NCBI GenBank assembly: GCA_026120185.1
Contig: JANUWF010001224.1
Location: 1,488,001-1,552,000, forward strand
Direction: 5' to 3'
Length of the DNA: 64,000 nucleotides
Origin: Voacanga thouarsii
Lineage: Eukaryota; Streptophyta; Magnoliopsida; Gentianales; Apocynaceae
Shown here: one piece after another, positions 34,953-46,608 of the stretch
How positions within the stretch are numbered: the stretch's first letter is position 1
Layout of the letters: the number at the start of each line of letters is the position of its first letter
Translations under genes and position numbers: made by a program
Notes under the pieces: generated by a model
What the model saw: only the letters and a program-made list of their open reading frames with translations
What the model was told of the DNA's origin: nothing
The model's database searches: none

Positions 34953-37900
34953 TGTAACACCCCACTACTATGTATCCTATAAGGGTGGGGATGTCACCCC
35001 GTCCCGTAGGACATGGGGTCTTTAAAATGAGGTATAAAATATAAAGACAAACCCCAAACGAATCAAACTTAGATAAATAGAGAAAAACTCTTATTACATC
35101 AGGCTCAAAATAGAGCAATACGAAATAAAATGAATATCGTTCAGAAGCTTAAACAACAGTTTTCTCCTAGAACAAAAACGTAAAAATAGCAAAAGCTTCA
35201 ATTATTACACGCCTCGCTTGCTCAGCATAGCCTATTTCCTGAAAACATGATATAAAATAGTATGAGATGAAATCTCAGTAAGTCCTGTGTGTGCATATGG
35301 TGTTTCAAACAGTTTGTGTATGCATAGTGGAAAACATTTGCAGAAATATTTGGCAAGTCATAAATACTTTCTTTTTGGAAGGAGTGGGTTTTTCTCATAA
35401 TCACACTTTATACAAAACAAATCATCCACTCGAATAAACAGTCATGTCACCACATGTTGGGCTCCATGAGGACAAGGCACCACATTTTGTGCACCTTGTT
35501 GGGACCAAATTACCACACGTTGGGCGTTCTAATCAGGGTGAGTGTACAGCTCACCGGGTGAGATACCTCTCATTCTCTTCACCCAACAAAACCATCCGGG
35601 TGTCCATGCCGGGAAAATAATAATTCCTTATTAGATACAAATGCTAGCTCAAATCGGCTTTGCCAACCAATACTGTCGCCTTTTCAAGCCGAGCTTATCT
35701 TTTGGAGGTGGCCTCCTGCCAGAAGACTTACTTTAGCCCTCCAAGACTAGTATTGTTAGCATACCATTATTGAGTACTCAACGAACATATCCGTCAATTC
35801 CTGATTCAAAATTTCCATACCTTGGCTTTGTACAACGTGGTTTTCTTTAAAAGAGTTTTCTAAAAGTTTAGAAGAAAGAATAGTTTTCTTGATAAAATCG
35901 TTAGTTTGAAAAAACCGTTTAAAGAATAAATATCTACGTTTACAACCCAAGTAAACATAGTTTAACAGTAGCGTCACAAAGCTTTACAACATAGACTTGT
36001 CATCACAACATTTAACAAAAGAGTTTATGCAAGGACTTACTTGATATGTCTCAGACAAATAAGATAAAATCACAGCTTACTTTCCTCAAATATCTTCCTG
36101 ATCTAAAACCATATAATATCATGATTAGGGTCTCAATCGATTCGAACATGCTCTAAACTCATTTATTCCCATAACAATTCACAATCCACTATCTAATTCC
36201 CAATAAATTAATCAATCCCCAAAGTTCATATTCTATGACCATATATTCATCAAAGACATGAATATTATATCAAAAAGGCTTGACTTGACCAACACAACTC
36301 ATATTGATCATTACCACAATAAAATATGGCATTGCTATGCATCGAATATGCTTAATTAATTACTCGACTCAAGATACCCGTTCATCATGCTAATGGATAT
36401 CATCAACCATATTAAACCTTAATTTTGACATCAAGGGTAGGATTCCCTTACCTTGTGACAACCGGGTTAAGAAGATCTCGATGCTCCTATGGTGATCGTC
36501 CCGAGTTCGTTCGAGTAGAAGAGAAAAGCTGCCTTCTTTCCTTCCTTTTGACTAAAAGCAGGCAAAATGGATGAAATCAGCCTTTAGGTGGCGTGATTCA
36601 AGGGAAGAAAAGGAGAAGAATTAATGGAAGAAAGGAATCAAGAGGTTAAGATGGTTTTTGCTTACCTTAAAGTGTGATCGGTTTCTTGCTAGGAATTGTT
36701 CTTATGATTTTTGAAAATTGTAGGGAAATTCTTGCTGGAATTTTCATGTAGAATGGAGAGGGTAGTCGACTACTGTGATTTAGGGTTAGAGAAGATTGGT
36801 TTAGGGTTAGATGGTGGTGTTAAGAAAGACTCCTAATGGCTTTAGGTTTCGTGGACAGTAAGGCTAAAAATTGCAGCTTGCTGTGCACCTTGTTGCTGCC
36901 GAATTTGGGAGGGTTTATGAGGAGAGAATATTCTGCAATTTCTACCTTATGCTGGCCGAAATATTGCTCAAGAAAAGGGCTGTGTGAGTTCAGAGTTTTT
37001 TGCCAAAACAAGGAAGAGTTTGAGTTGGTTTTGAGAACTAAAATTATGTGCAAGAATGGCTCATGTGCTGTGCGAAAATCACTGAACCAAAGGGGAGAAA
37101 TTTTGGACTATTTTAGCTGTTGTTCTGTCACGATTTACAGAGAAAAGGCGAGGGTTTTAGGCGCTGAAAATTGGCTTAATCAGTTGAGGATTTTGGTAGG
37201 TTTTGGTGTGCAGAATTTTCATTTGAGTTGGAGTGCAAGCTGGCCGAAATTTCCTCTGCAAGGCTTGCCAAAATTCTGGTTCCTAAGCTGGCCGAATTTC
37301 TGAAATTTTGGTGAGTAAAATCTGGTTTTTGTGTGGCTAAGGTAATCTGAATTGATGAGAAGTGTTCTAAATGTTTTGAGCTAGGATTTGAAGAGTTGGA
37401 CTGCACTTAGGAGTGCTGGAATTTTGGACAGCTTGTGCTTGCACAAGGCTGCCAAAATTCTGCTAGAGAAAGGGAGCAAAACTTAGTTGAAGTAGGATTG
37501 AAATAAAATATGATTTGCTAAAGGATTTTGGATAAGATTTCCTAGTGTTCGAAGAGTTTAAGTTGGGCTAAAACTCCTTCAAAAAGTGGCGGCACCTAGT
37601 TGGAAAATTTTCTAGATTTTTAGCTAAGCTTCTAGGTTCAAAATCCACAAGGTATCCAACTAGAAAGATAACACTTTAATTCCAACTATCCATTACAAAA
37701 TCTAGTAAGTTAAAATCAAGTTGGAATTTAGTTATTCAGCTAGGGTTTTTTCGAAAATCAAAGGGAACAAAAGATGAAAATAACAATAAACTTTATTCAC
37801 ATAAAAAATCCTTGAATTTAGGAGATAAATATAGGGACTTATTTCCTTAGAAAAATGGCGCTGAAAATTCACTAGGATGGTTAGATCTTTTTCGGCCAAG

Positions 37901-38272
37901 ACATGTAGAAGTCTAGGGAAAAGAATTTTCAAAAAGAAAACTAAGATTCGCAAGAGGTAAGATTCGAACTCGGGTCACCAAAGGAAATCACCAACCTCCC
38001 CGCTATTCCAAACCAACTCTAATGCTAATATTTCTCTAAAAAGTTCTTTCCACCCTAATTCTCATCCTTCCATTTCCTCGACTAAACTTCACTTAACCAA
38101 CTCTTAAACAACACAATTATTTCACACCAAATAAATCAAATGCAAAAGCAACTTTGAAAATCACATGCACCCATGCAAGAATAATTTTAAGATAGCACAT
38201 GAAATGCAAGATGTGATGCAATGCTTGACTTTTTTTCCCATAGTCAAAGGTGGTTTTGGGCGGGGTATTACA
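34953..38272 (-). mobile_element. gypsy solo LTR, 3320 bp, TSD GTTGT
   Basis: Starts TGTAACACCCC and ends GGGGTATTACA on the plus strand, flanked by perfect GTTGT duplications at 34948-34952 and 38273-38277. The minus-strand 3' end (GGACGGGGTGACATCCCCACCC and on to GGGGTGTTACA) closely resembles the 3' end of the gypsy LTR at 59330-59385 (GGACGGGGCGATATCCCC... GGGGTGTTACA), so it belongs to the same group and lies in minus orientation. It also shares the GTGCACAAAATGTGG-type unit (35468-35520, inverted). No internal region is attached, the signature of recombination between two LTRs. The frames at 36.8-37.4 kb have no known domain. Confidence 0.93.
37950..38030 (-). other. tRNA-like A/B-box module in solo LTR
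   Basis: Minus strand: GAGTTGGTTTGGAATAGCGG (A-box-like), then GACCCGAGTTCGAATCTTACC (B-box-like, GGTTCGAATCC in real tRNAs). It lies roughly 250-320 bp inside the LTR start. A comparable module is at the corresponding place in the other gypsy LTRs. No cloverleaf with acceptor stem could be built by eye, so it is not a tRNA gene. Confidence 0.5.
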
Positions 38273-38401
38273 GTTGTAGTAATATATTGTTCATGACATT
38301 ACTATATTCTCCAGGTTAATGATTAGATAGTTCTTATGTTAATCATAATCCCATTTGTTGATTACTCATTACTGCATTAAGAACTCTTATTAATAGTATG
38401 T

Positions 38402-39055
38402 GATGCGTAAATTTTGGGTGTATAGAAATTATCAAATTTAAATCCATCTCTTAATAAAGTTTTAATTAAAACAATAATCCCAAAATACACATAAGAGCAA
38501 GTATACTTATCATGAGCATAGCATAGGGAATTAATACGTATCGATCCTTAAAAGAATAAGTACACATAAATCACTTTTCATTCATTATTTTACTGACCCA
38601 ATAAAGTGATAACATAATAAAAAGAAAAATAAAGAAATATGTACAACTCAATGATGTGAAAATATGCAATTTAGACAAAGGCTTTTTAAAACATGACAAT
38701 GAATCACTTAGCACATATCACAATCAATTATCATCTTGGTCTCGTAAAGGATTTAATATAAATTCTCTTCGTTTGCAATACATGGAATCACTACCTTTTA
38801 GGTAAACAAGTGAATATATTTTGTCTCAACTAATTTACCCAAAAGATACATTAAAATTAATCCTCATATAAACCCCTATATTCTAGGTGAATAAAACATG
38901 AAATTAGTCAATGAATCCCTATTCTAGCAATCATCAACTAACCTTTGATTACCTAAGTTCTAGACAATTAACCCATTTTTCAAGTAAGGTAAAAGATAAC
39001 AAGGATTATAAGTCTAAGTTGAAGTAGAGATACTACATTCCTTTCCAACATAGTA
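38402..39055 (-). mobile_element. Athila-like LTR fragment
   Basis: Begins TGATGCGTAAATTTTGGGTG on the plus strand, the complement of an LTR 3' end (AAATTTACGCATCA). It continues with GAGCAAGTATACTTATCATGAGC and TCGATCCTTAAAAGAATAAGTA, matching 43615-43800 and, inverted, 47870-48010. Cut near 39055 by the next CACTA element. The interval 38278-38401 is short and AT-rich, nothing recognised. Confidence 0.65.
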
Positions 39056-39239
39056 CGAAGCCTATTGTTTGTGGAGATACACGGGTCGATGAAAATCAAT
39101 AGAGGATGTTAGTGGATTATTGGCGTTTAGAGAATACACATATCATATGTATAAAAGTTGACTATTTTTAGCTTTCACAAGTTGTTTACATATACAAGAT
39201 AATTATTTTATATATTAACTATTTTAAATACTCACAGAC

Positions 39240-40020
39240 GGAGGCCAAGTGGAATAGACAAAATCATTCACATGTTGTATATTCACTTGTCACAGGAAGG
39301 ATGTCGCATTCTATTACACAGGATTAGGTATTTAGTTTGTCTTATGCATCATTCCTTTGAATTTTATCTAATTTACTTAAATATTCCAACCAATCTATAT
39401 AGATGACCTCATAAGGCCAACAGACATCACAATATAACATGTTTCTAGCGACACGAAGGTAGCATGGTCGGCAAGCTGATGGTTTGACTGTGGAGATGAT
39501 TGTAAGTAATTTTTAACTACATATAAATTTTTTGAGTCATTAAAATATGACAAAGATAATATAAATTTGATATATTAGTAGGATCGATTAGAGGTAGAGT
39601 GATAGGGACTACTTGAGTTTGAGGGCATTGAGGAAGCGAATAATTAGATATTCGGGTGATTGTTCGGTGCAGAAACAAGAGGTCGTATTAGGTACAAGAG
39701 AAAGGAACCAATACCAACCTCACTCAGTGAATCACCCATTACTACTACAAATGTTGAAGAGGTCATCCGAGCTGAGGTTGAGGCTGTATGCTGAGTAAGC
39801 GAGATACTATGCAGGCTGAGATGCGAGTTGAGATGCAGTGTGAGCAAGAGGCTTGCGAGTCATGTATTTCCGCACTTCAGACTACCATGAAGGCATTGTC
39901 TCTTAGATTTGATGCAGTGCCTATACCTCCATCTAGTACATCTATGGTATCTCGTGGTGTTGTTTCTACTTCTCGACCCATTGAATCATGCGATGCTGAC
40001 AATACTGTCCAGGATGAGTG
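39240..40020 (+). pseudogene. CACTA transposase (TNP1/Ptta-like) relic
   Basis: Around 39250-39330 the plus strand gives RQNHSHVVYSLVTGRMSHSI, recalling the HxTGSKSF block of TNP1/Ptta transposases. Later exons are degraded. The last open part (39788-40018) encodes MLSKRDTMQAEMRVEMQCEQ and continues through ACESCISALQTTMKALSLRF, an acidic/Cys-containing coiled-coil-like tail, ending DNTVQDE before TGA. The sequence around this stop (GATGAGTGACATATTTT) recurs at 449-465 in the first CACTA element, supporting a shared family. No DDE catalytic domain is present (in CACTA elements that is the separate TNP2 product). Moderate confidence, by motif and context. Confidence 0.45.
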
Positions 40021-40363
40021 ACATATTTTCATATTCTCTTTCTTTTACATGTACTTCTGCATCAAAAGCATTATATTCTATTTCCTATTTCTCATATATG
40101 TAGTATATCTTCATTTTTAGGATATTATGAATTATTTATGGTTTGATTACTGAGGAGATTGCTTTTGATTTGTTTGGTATTGAGGATATTGTACTTATTG
40201 TATAATTGGTATTGATTATGTTTATGGTTTGAATATCATGTTGGAATTGTTTGAAATTACATATGGATAGGGTTAAACATACAATATATTATTCAAAAAA
40301 ACACAAATACGACAACTTAAACCGTCGTATTTGTTATTACTAACCACCGTATTACGTAGAAAC

Positions 40364-42124
40364 TATTAGAATATATGCCCAAAATAGCCTATGTATTTCT
40401 GTATTTTGGAAAATATTTCATTCATTAATGGTTATTTATTTACATATATTACACATTATGTTGTAAGTGTTTTAGTAAGTAATCGACGTGATTGGGTCAT
40501 GCTTTCACAGTAAGATGTATATTATGGGCTACTAACACATAAGCGAAAAATTGTTCTTGATCAATTGATGAATTTGGGCACTTCATCGAGGTTTAGATCA
40601 TTATGCTATGGTTTCTAAATGGGTAATAGTTTATCTTTAACCAGTGAGTAGTCCACTCACACCAATAGTGTAAGCGTATTTGAAATACATAGAATTGGAC
40701 CATACGATAATAATCTTTATAAAAGTACTAAAATAAATAAAGATTAATTTATCATAGCTACTATATGGACAAGTACCCTAAGACTTGAGTGTAGGTTGGT
40801 GGCTTGGTAAAGTTGGACTTGTACACTTTGATGTATGTTTGATGCGGTCATAACGCAAGGCTAATAACCTTGTATGTTGGGCGTATGACTCTAGTTAATT
40901 AAAAGAGACTTATACAATAGAGTTTTTATACTTCATTACGTGAAGAAATCACCCACTTATGATTGTCTAGGATAATCTAAATAATCCAGGACCCTCAGAA
41001 ATGTGACCAAGTATGTATACTTTTGGGTAGCTTCTTGTGATAACTAGATATATGCTAGAAGTCATGGATTTCGGAGTAGCTATCAAAGGATAGTAGATAT
41101 CATTTAGAAAGGTGTTTATGCATTTTTCCTATTTCAATAACAAGTGTTATATGGAGGGGTATTTTCATTATTACACCTGTAGGTCAAAGACAATCTTTTT
41201 GCAATATTATTCTTGGGGTTAATATTTCTATATGGTGATAAATGGAATATTTAAAATGATAAAATACAACTATTTGTTAGCAAGGGTATTTTAGTCATTT
41301 TAGTAGTTAAAGATAATATGTCTTTTGGTCCGCAAAATAGCTCTAAAAATCGGAATGACTATTTTGGTCATTAGACAAATTATTTGGATTATCTGAGCAA
41401 TGAGAGAATTTATTTTATTCTAGAAAGTCTATTTGGCTAGAATAATTAATTAAGTCCAAGAGTAATTCATGGGTTAGCTTAATTAATTAACTCTAGAATG
41501 TCCAAGTTAATATATGTTTTTGAATAAATAAATAAGGATTGACCTAATAATTATATTAGGTCATGTATTTATTATTTTGGGCTTTAGTAGAATAAAAGAC
41601 CTAGATAAAATAATAAATATAGTGGCCTAAGTTTTTATTTAATTGGGTTTTAATTAATGGCCCAAGACAAATAAAAAGGCCCAGTTGGTGGAATAGCCCT
41701 GATCCATCTTATTTAGGGCATCTAGCCTTGAGGATTTATAAATAATTGTTATGGAGGCTTGCTTGAAAAAACCATAGCAAGAAAAAGAAATACCCCAGCC
41801 ATCACTTCTTGTTCTTTCTCAGTTCTTTCTCAGAAAAGTAATTCTAGCCTACTTTCACCGGTGGTTCGATTTGTGACATTGAAAGAATATCTTGGAAGAT
41901 CAAAAGCTCCGACCTTTGAAGCGTTTCATGCAGAGGAGCCGACAGTTTGCTGGATTTCCAGTGGAACAAGTAAACGTTCCAATTCAAGAAGTTTAGTCGA
42001 ATGCAAATATGACTCTGGTTATTTAGACAAAACACCTTAAAAGTAAGTAATCCTAGAGTTTGGCTTGGAAACATTTTAAATTTGCTATCTTTCACTGCAT
42101 TTTTATGTTCCTGCGGCCTTTTCA
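40364..42124 (+). mobile_element. solo LTR family E, 1761 bp, TSD GAAAC
   Basis: Starts TATTAGAATATATGCCC (TG mutated to TA) and ends CCTTTTCA, flanked by GAAAC at 40359-40363 and 42125-42129. It is the second copy of the family at 53048-54880: shared phrases in order are CCAGTGAGTAGTCCACTCAC, GACTTGAGT, TTTAGTCATTTTAGTAG-type and GGAAGATC. It sits inside CACTA subterminal repeats. The matching internal region is not in the window. Confidence 0.9.
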
Positions 42125-42588
42125 GAAACAATACAATGGCTCCAAACCGTCGAATTTGGTAGGCTAATACGATGGCTACAAGGCTGTCGCATTGTCCAAC
42201 ACTTACAACGGTTTGAAGCCGCCGTATTTGGGAAAACCAAATACTACGGCTTAGTAGCCATCGTATTAGTGGAACAAATATGATGGCTTTGAACTATTGT
42301 ATTTGTTGGAAAATGCACCGGTTTAACCATTTTAAAACAATGGTTATCTCAACCATTACTTTAATTGCTTCGGTCAAATTAAACACGACACTTTGTTCCA
42401 GCCATTGTTTTAGACAGTCGTATCAAGCTAATATGATGGTTTTTTAGCCATGGTGGTCTACAAATGATGGAGTAATTTATGTTGGCAGAGGAACTATCAT
42501 ATAATCGTCCTTTTAGACTAATACGACGGTCCAGATTTCTAATACAACGACTTTTTGGTCGTTGTATTTGATCGGTATTTTTGTAGCG

Positions 42589-43614
42589 AGCCTATCTCTC
42601 ACCATCCCCAATAACAAGCAACACATAATCTTTAAATATCAAACTCAAATAATATGAAATTAGGACATAATTAATCTAAAAAATTCACAATATCAAATTG
42701 ATCATATACTGTCTTAAAACATCTAGTACATAAACAAGTTACCAAAGTATTATACCTAGCATGCAAGAATTTAACAGAATAGCATTATCAATCATCAATT
42801 TACATTAAGGTGAAATACTAATTATCATATACTAGTCCCGTATCAACATCTGAACAAGTCAAATGGATATTATTAAGAATTCATAACTAAATCATAAATT
42901 GTCCAAGTCATTATCAAATAAGTGATTTAGAGTAAACAGGGTAAAACAGAGCATAATTTTAGGTAATTAGATCACTAAATAAATGAACTAAAGATTTAAT
43001 GAAAATTTTTATAATAAAACTTCAATATACAAGAAAGATACGATAAAAACTTTATTAAAATATAATGTGTCTAAATGTATTATCTTGAGGCTCAAAGTTA
43101 GTGCAATGCTACAGTGGTTCTGAAAATCAACTTTGGCTGTGATTTTGAAAAAATTACTAAAAACAATTTGAAAGTCCAAATAATGTGATTCTAGTTGGTA
43201 TTTACTGATAAAATATTGAAGTTTCATGTTTAAAAGTTTCAGATTAAGACTTAAACAAAAAAGAGTTCAATTGATGCTTCAAAATTACATCAATTTCACG
43301 TTTCATAGACAGAAAATAGAGCATATTAAAAAATTTATATAAAATCACCCAGACATGATATTCAAGTTATTCCAATAGAAAAAAAAAAAAAAATACTCCC
43401 AATACATTGGAGATTCATACAGAAGCAAATTACAAAAATATCCAGATTCATGCTCATCATGTATATATTTTATATAGTATTTTTGCTTTATTTATGATAA
43501 AATCTTGCCCAAATCACTACTCACCACACCATTTTTTATCTTTTTTTTGTTGAAGAAATGAAGATGATCAATTGGAGAACAAGAATGCATAGGAACGCAA
43601 AACGAGTAGAAATA
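42589..43614. other. AT-rich, nothing recognised
   Basis: No domain, repeat unit or terminus that I can support. A 15-bp A-run lies at 43380-43394. Confidence 0.4.
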
Positions 43615-44945
43615 AAGATTGATGTGTAAATTTTGGGTGTATAAAAATCATTAAATTTACATACATCCCTTAGTCAAGTTTTAATTAAAACATTAATCCT
43701 ACACATATGAGCAAGAATACTTATGGCAAGTATAGTATAAGGAATTAACGAGTATTGATCCTCAAAAGAACAAGTACACATTAATAACTTTTCATTCATT
43801 GTTTAACCAACTTAATAAAGTAATAAAAAATAAAGAAAAATAATGTAATTAGACAAATATTCTTAAAAACATGACAATGAATTACTTAGCAATTATCAAA
43901 ATTAATTGTCATCTTGGCATTATAAAAGATTTAATATAGACCCACTTTGTCTACAATCCATTGAATCACTATCTTTTACTTAAATTAGTGAACATATTCT
44001 GCCTCAACCAATTTATCCAAAAGATGTATTAAAATCAATCTTCATATAAACTCCTATATTTTAGGTGATTTAAAACATGAAATTAGTTAAGGAATCCATA
44101 TTCCAGCAATCATCAACCAACCATTAATTACCAAAGTTCTTAACAATTAACCAATTTTTCAAGCAAGTTAATAGAAAACAAATATGGAATTAATTAATTG
44201 AAATCATTATCAACCCATTTCTCAAGCAAGTTAATAACATAAATCAATCAACCAACTTCGTAAGCAAAACAAGTAATCAAATCCCAAGATAAATAATTAA
44301 TTGATCAAAAGACTAAGTTAACTCAAGAAATCATGAATCCCCAAAACAATGTCAAATTACAATGGAAATATTAATTAAATAATTGTTTAAGAAAAAGAAA
44401 ACAAAGGTAAAAGAAAGTACTCATAGACAAGCCTCATTCTTCTTCCTTGAAGACTTTCTTGAACAGCTCTTATTAATTTGATGAATTCTTCCTTTAATGA
44501 GTGATTTTTCTGATTTGCTCCTTGAATTCACACTTTTGTCTTGTATTTTTCTTGTTTAAATGGGCTTCCAAGAGACTAAAATTCATCCTTTAAGAGTTCT
44601 GGGCCGACTAGAGATTAGAAAATACCAAAACTTTTGGAAAAGTACCAAATCCTCGCAAAACTGAAAAGCTCACCGACATTAGATAGGGTGGAGCCGGCAC
44701 CGCCTTTGTATGTCACGGCCGGCACCGACTGTGCTTTGGTCAACCCAGTCGTGCTTTATGTTTTCAACAAATTTTTTCCTTGTTTCCAGAATGGGGCCGG
44801 TGTCGGTTCTGTGACTCACGTCGTGCTCTTGTCGGCCCGATCTTGCTCGTATGTATAATTTGGGATTAATATTTTAATTAAAAGTTGACTAAGGGATGGA
44901 TTTAAATTTGATAATTTTTATACATCCAAAATTTATGCAACAAGT
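43615..44945 (-). mobile_element. rearranged Athila-like LTR with inverted end
   Basis: The minus-oriented LTR 3' end (43615-43720, GATGTGTAAATTTTGGGTG on plus) is followed by LTR body and a GC-rich U3 patch (44690-44830, GGAGCCGGCACCGCC and ACGGCCGGCACCGAC). The same LTR end then reappears in plus orientation at 44845-44945 (GCTCGTATGTATAATTTGGG to CAAAATTTATGCAACA). Thus a roughly 100-bp LTR end flanks the segment as an inverted repeat. Confidence 0.6.
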
Positions 44946-45446
44946 ATGGATTTAATTTTGATGATTGAAATTTGCGATGAGAATGGGGTCGGCGCTGGTT
45001 CTGTAGGTCACAACCGGCACTGGCCGTGCTCTGACGGCGACGGTTTGATGTTTTTTTGTCATTTTCTGCAATAAAAGTCCAAAATATCTTTTCAAGGGTA
45101 AAATATCAAATATGAAGGAATATGCGTAGTTATTAGAATAAATATATCACAAAACATCCTCAAATAACTATGAAAATATAGACGAATTTTTTCCCTATCA
45201 AAGATTTTTCCAAAAACTAGGCAACCGAAGGTATTGCCACCTTCCTAGCCCTCATGGAAGCTGAATTTTAAGCCACCTGGATAGAGACCAGGCGGCCCAA
45301 GAAAGGTCAACCTCCTTAGGCCACTTGCTCTCTGGAATGGATAGGCAGTTCAGGGTGCTTTAACCTCTCTGGGCCATTTATGTTAACATCCCTGGTTTCA
45401 GCCTTTTTGAATATCTGTGGGGGTTTTGCTATAAATACCCTATTAT
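44946..45446. other. spacer with U3-like GC motif
   Basis: GGGGTCGGCGCTGGTTCTG and ACCGGCACTGGCCGTGC (44985-45035) resemble the neighbouring U3 patch at 44690. The rest has no gene. ACCAGGCGGCC and GGCCACTT units at 45255-45330 are unexplained. Confidence 0.35.
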
Positions 45447-46134
45447 TGTAACATCCCGCCATGAGCCATCCCATGATCTTTTGAGATTTGTTTTGAATTT
45501 TGTAAAGCTATTAATAAAGGTATTTTCTTTCAAAATCATTATTTGTGAAAGGAATATTTTTTTCAAAATATATTTGATAAAAATATATATTATATTTTGT
45601 ATTGTATTTTATATTTGATTAAATAAGAAATATTATATTTTACATATAATATATTTTATCTAGTAAGAAATAATCCATTTTATATGTATTCTATTTGATA
45701 AAATAACATTCTATTTTATATATTACACTTTACAATGGGAAGAAAAATTCTATTTTGCTACACAATAAATTTTATAATAGGAAGAGAATTTCAATTTGCC
45801 TTTGTAAGCTTTATATTAATTATGTGGGGACCACACCTTTAATAAAGTTAGTTGAGGTGTTCATGTGGACCCAAAACTTTAATAAAGTAAAATTATATTA
45901 ATATTATTATATTTATTATATTTATATTTTATTTATTTTCATAAATATCTATTATGTTCTAGAAACTTCTATAATGTTCTAAAAGCTTCTATAAGCTTCC
46001 ATAATGCTCTACAAGCCTTCATAACCTTATAAAGGTTTCTAGAATTGATGAATCATCTTATATTATGTTCTAGAGATGCTTAGTCACATGATGAGTCATC
46101 TTCCTTAGCTTCTAACATAAGCTTCAAGAACACC

Positions 46135-46143
46135 TATAAATAG
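46135..46143 (+). promoter_or_regulatory. TATA box in gypsy-type LTR
   Basis: CTATAAATAGAAG, a consensus plant TATA box upstream of a purine-rich (GA) leader. Activity is inferred only. Confidence 0.5.
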
Positions 46144-46189
46144 AAGAAGTAAGAAGAGAATATAAGGTTAGGAGAATTAAAGAAAGAAG

Positions 46190-46191
<2 letters not shown>

Positions 46192-46261
<70 letters not shown>
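46192..46261 (+). repeat. (GA)n microsatellite, 70 bp
   Basis: Perfect GA dinucleotide run inside the LTR leader, continued by GA-rich sequence to about 46435. Confidence 0.97.
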
Positions 46262-46263
<2 letters not shown>

Positions 46264-46608
46264 CTGAAACTTAGGAGAGAAAGGAAGGAGAGAAAAAAAG
46301 AAAGAAAAGAGAGAAGAGGAAACCAGAAGGAAAAGAAAGAACAAGAGAAAGGAAGAAGAAAAGGAAAACTGAGAGAGGGGGAGAGACTAGCAGCAAGGAA
46401 CAAGAAGAGAAGCAGAAAGAGAAGGTAGAAAGGAGATCCAAGATTTAAGTCTTGTTTGTGTCCTTACAAAGGTAAATGCTCACAAAGAGATAACAATTGT
46501 AGCTTGATATTAAAAGTTGTATTTATGTGAAACCTATACCAAGAAGCAAGAACTTGGTGGAAGAAAAATGTGAAGAAAAATGCTACTTTATAGAGACATG
46601 TTATCTAG

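Larger units (their letters stand above)
39060..42588 (+). mobile_element. CACTA transposon relic with nested solo LTR
   Basis: A transposase relic (39240-40020) is followed by subterminal repeats built of AATACGACGGCTT and AAGCCGTCGTATT variants at 40270-40360 and again at 42130-42580, ending TATTTTTGTAGCG (42576-42588), a CACTACAAAAATA terminus with one change. A solo LTR (40364-42124) splits the repeat array. The left boundary is not visible; 39060 marks only the change from LTR-like sequence. Confidence 0.65.
45447..46608 (+). mobile_element. gypsy-type LTR start, truncated
   Basis: Starts TGTAACATCCCGCC, the same kind of opening as TGTAATACCCCGCC (solo LTR, minus) and TGTGAAACCCC (52634). 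A strong TATAAATAG box lies at 46135-46143, followed 50 bp later by a purine-rich leader. This is the layout expected of a U3 promoter. It is cut at 46608 by the family D LTR. Confidence 0.5.

Noticed and set aside
36836..37303. 155-residue plus-strand open frame inside the gypsy solo LTR
   Set aside because: Longest frame of the LTR but no recognisable domain. The LTR is in minus orientation, and LTRs of this type are non-coding; likely chance.
34953..38277. Two-LTR element rather than solo LTR
   Set aside because: No primer binding site, polypurine tract, or repeated LTR sequence within the interval; the GTTGT duplication is at the ends of one LTR.
41759..42131. Open frames on both strands at the 3' end of the solo LTR
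   Set aside because: They overlap on opposite strands and are not conserved in frame in the other copy (54420-54880).
46134..46403. Minus-strand Ser/Leu/Phe-rich frame
   Set aside because: Product of the GA microsatellite and its flanks.
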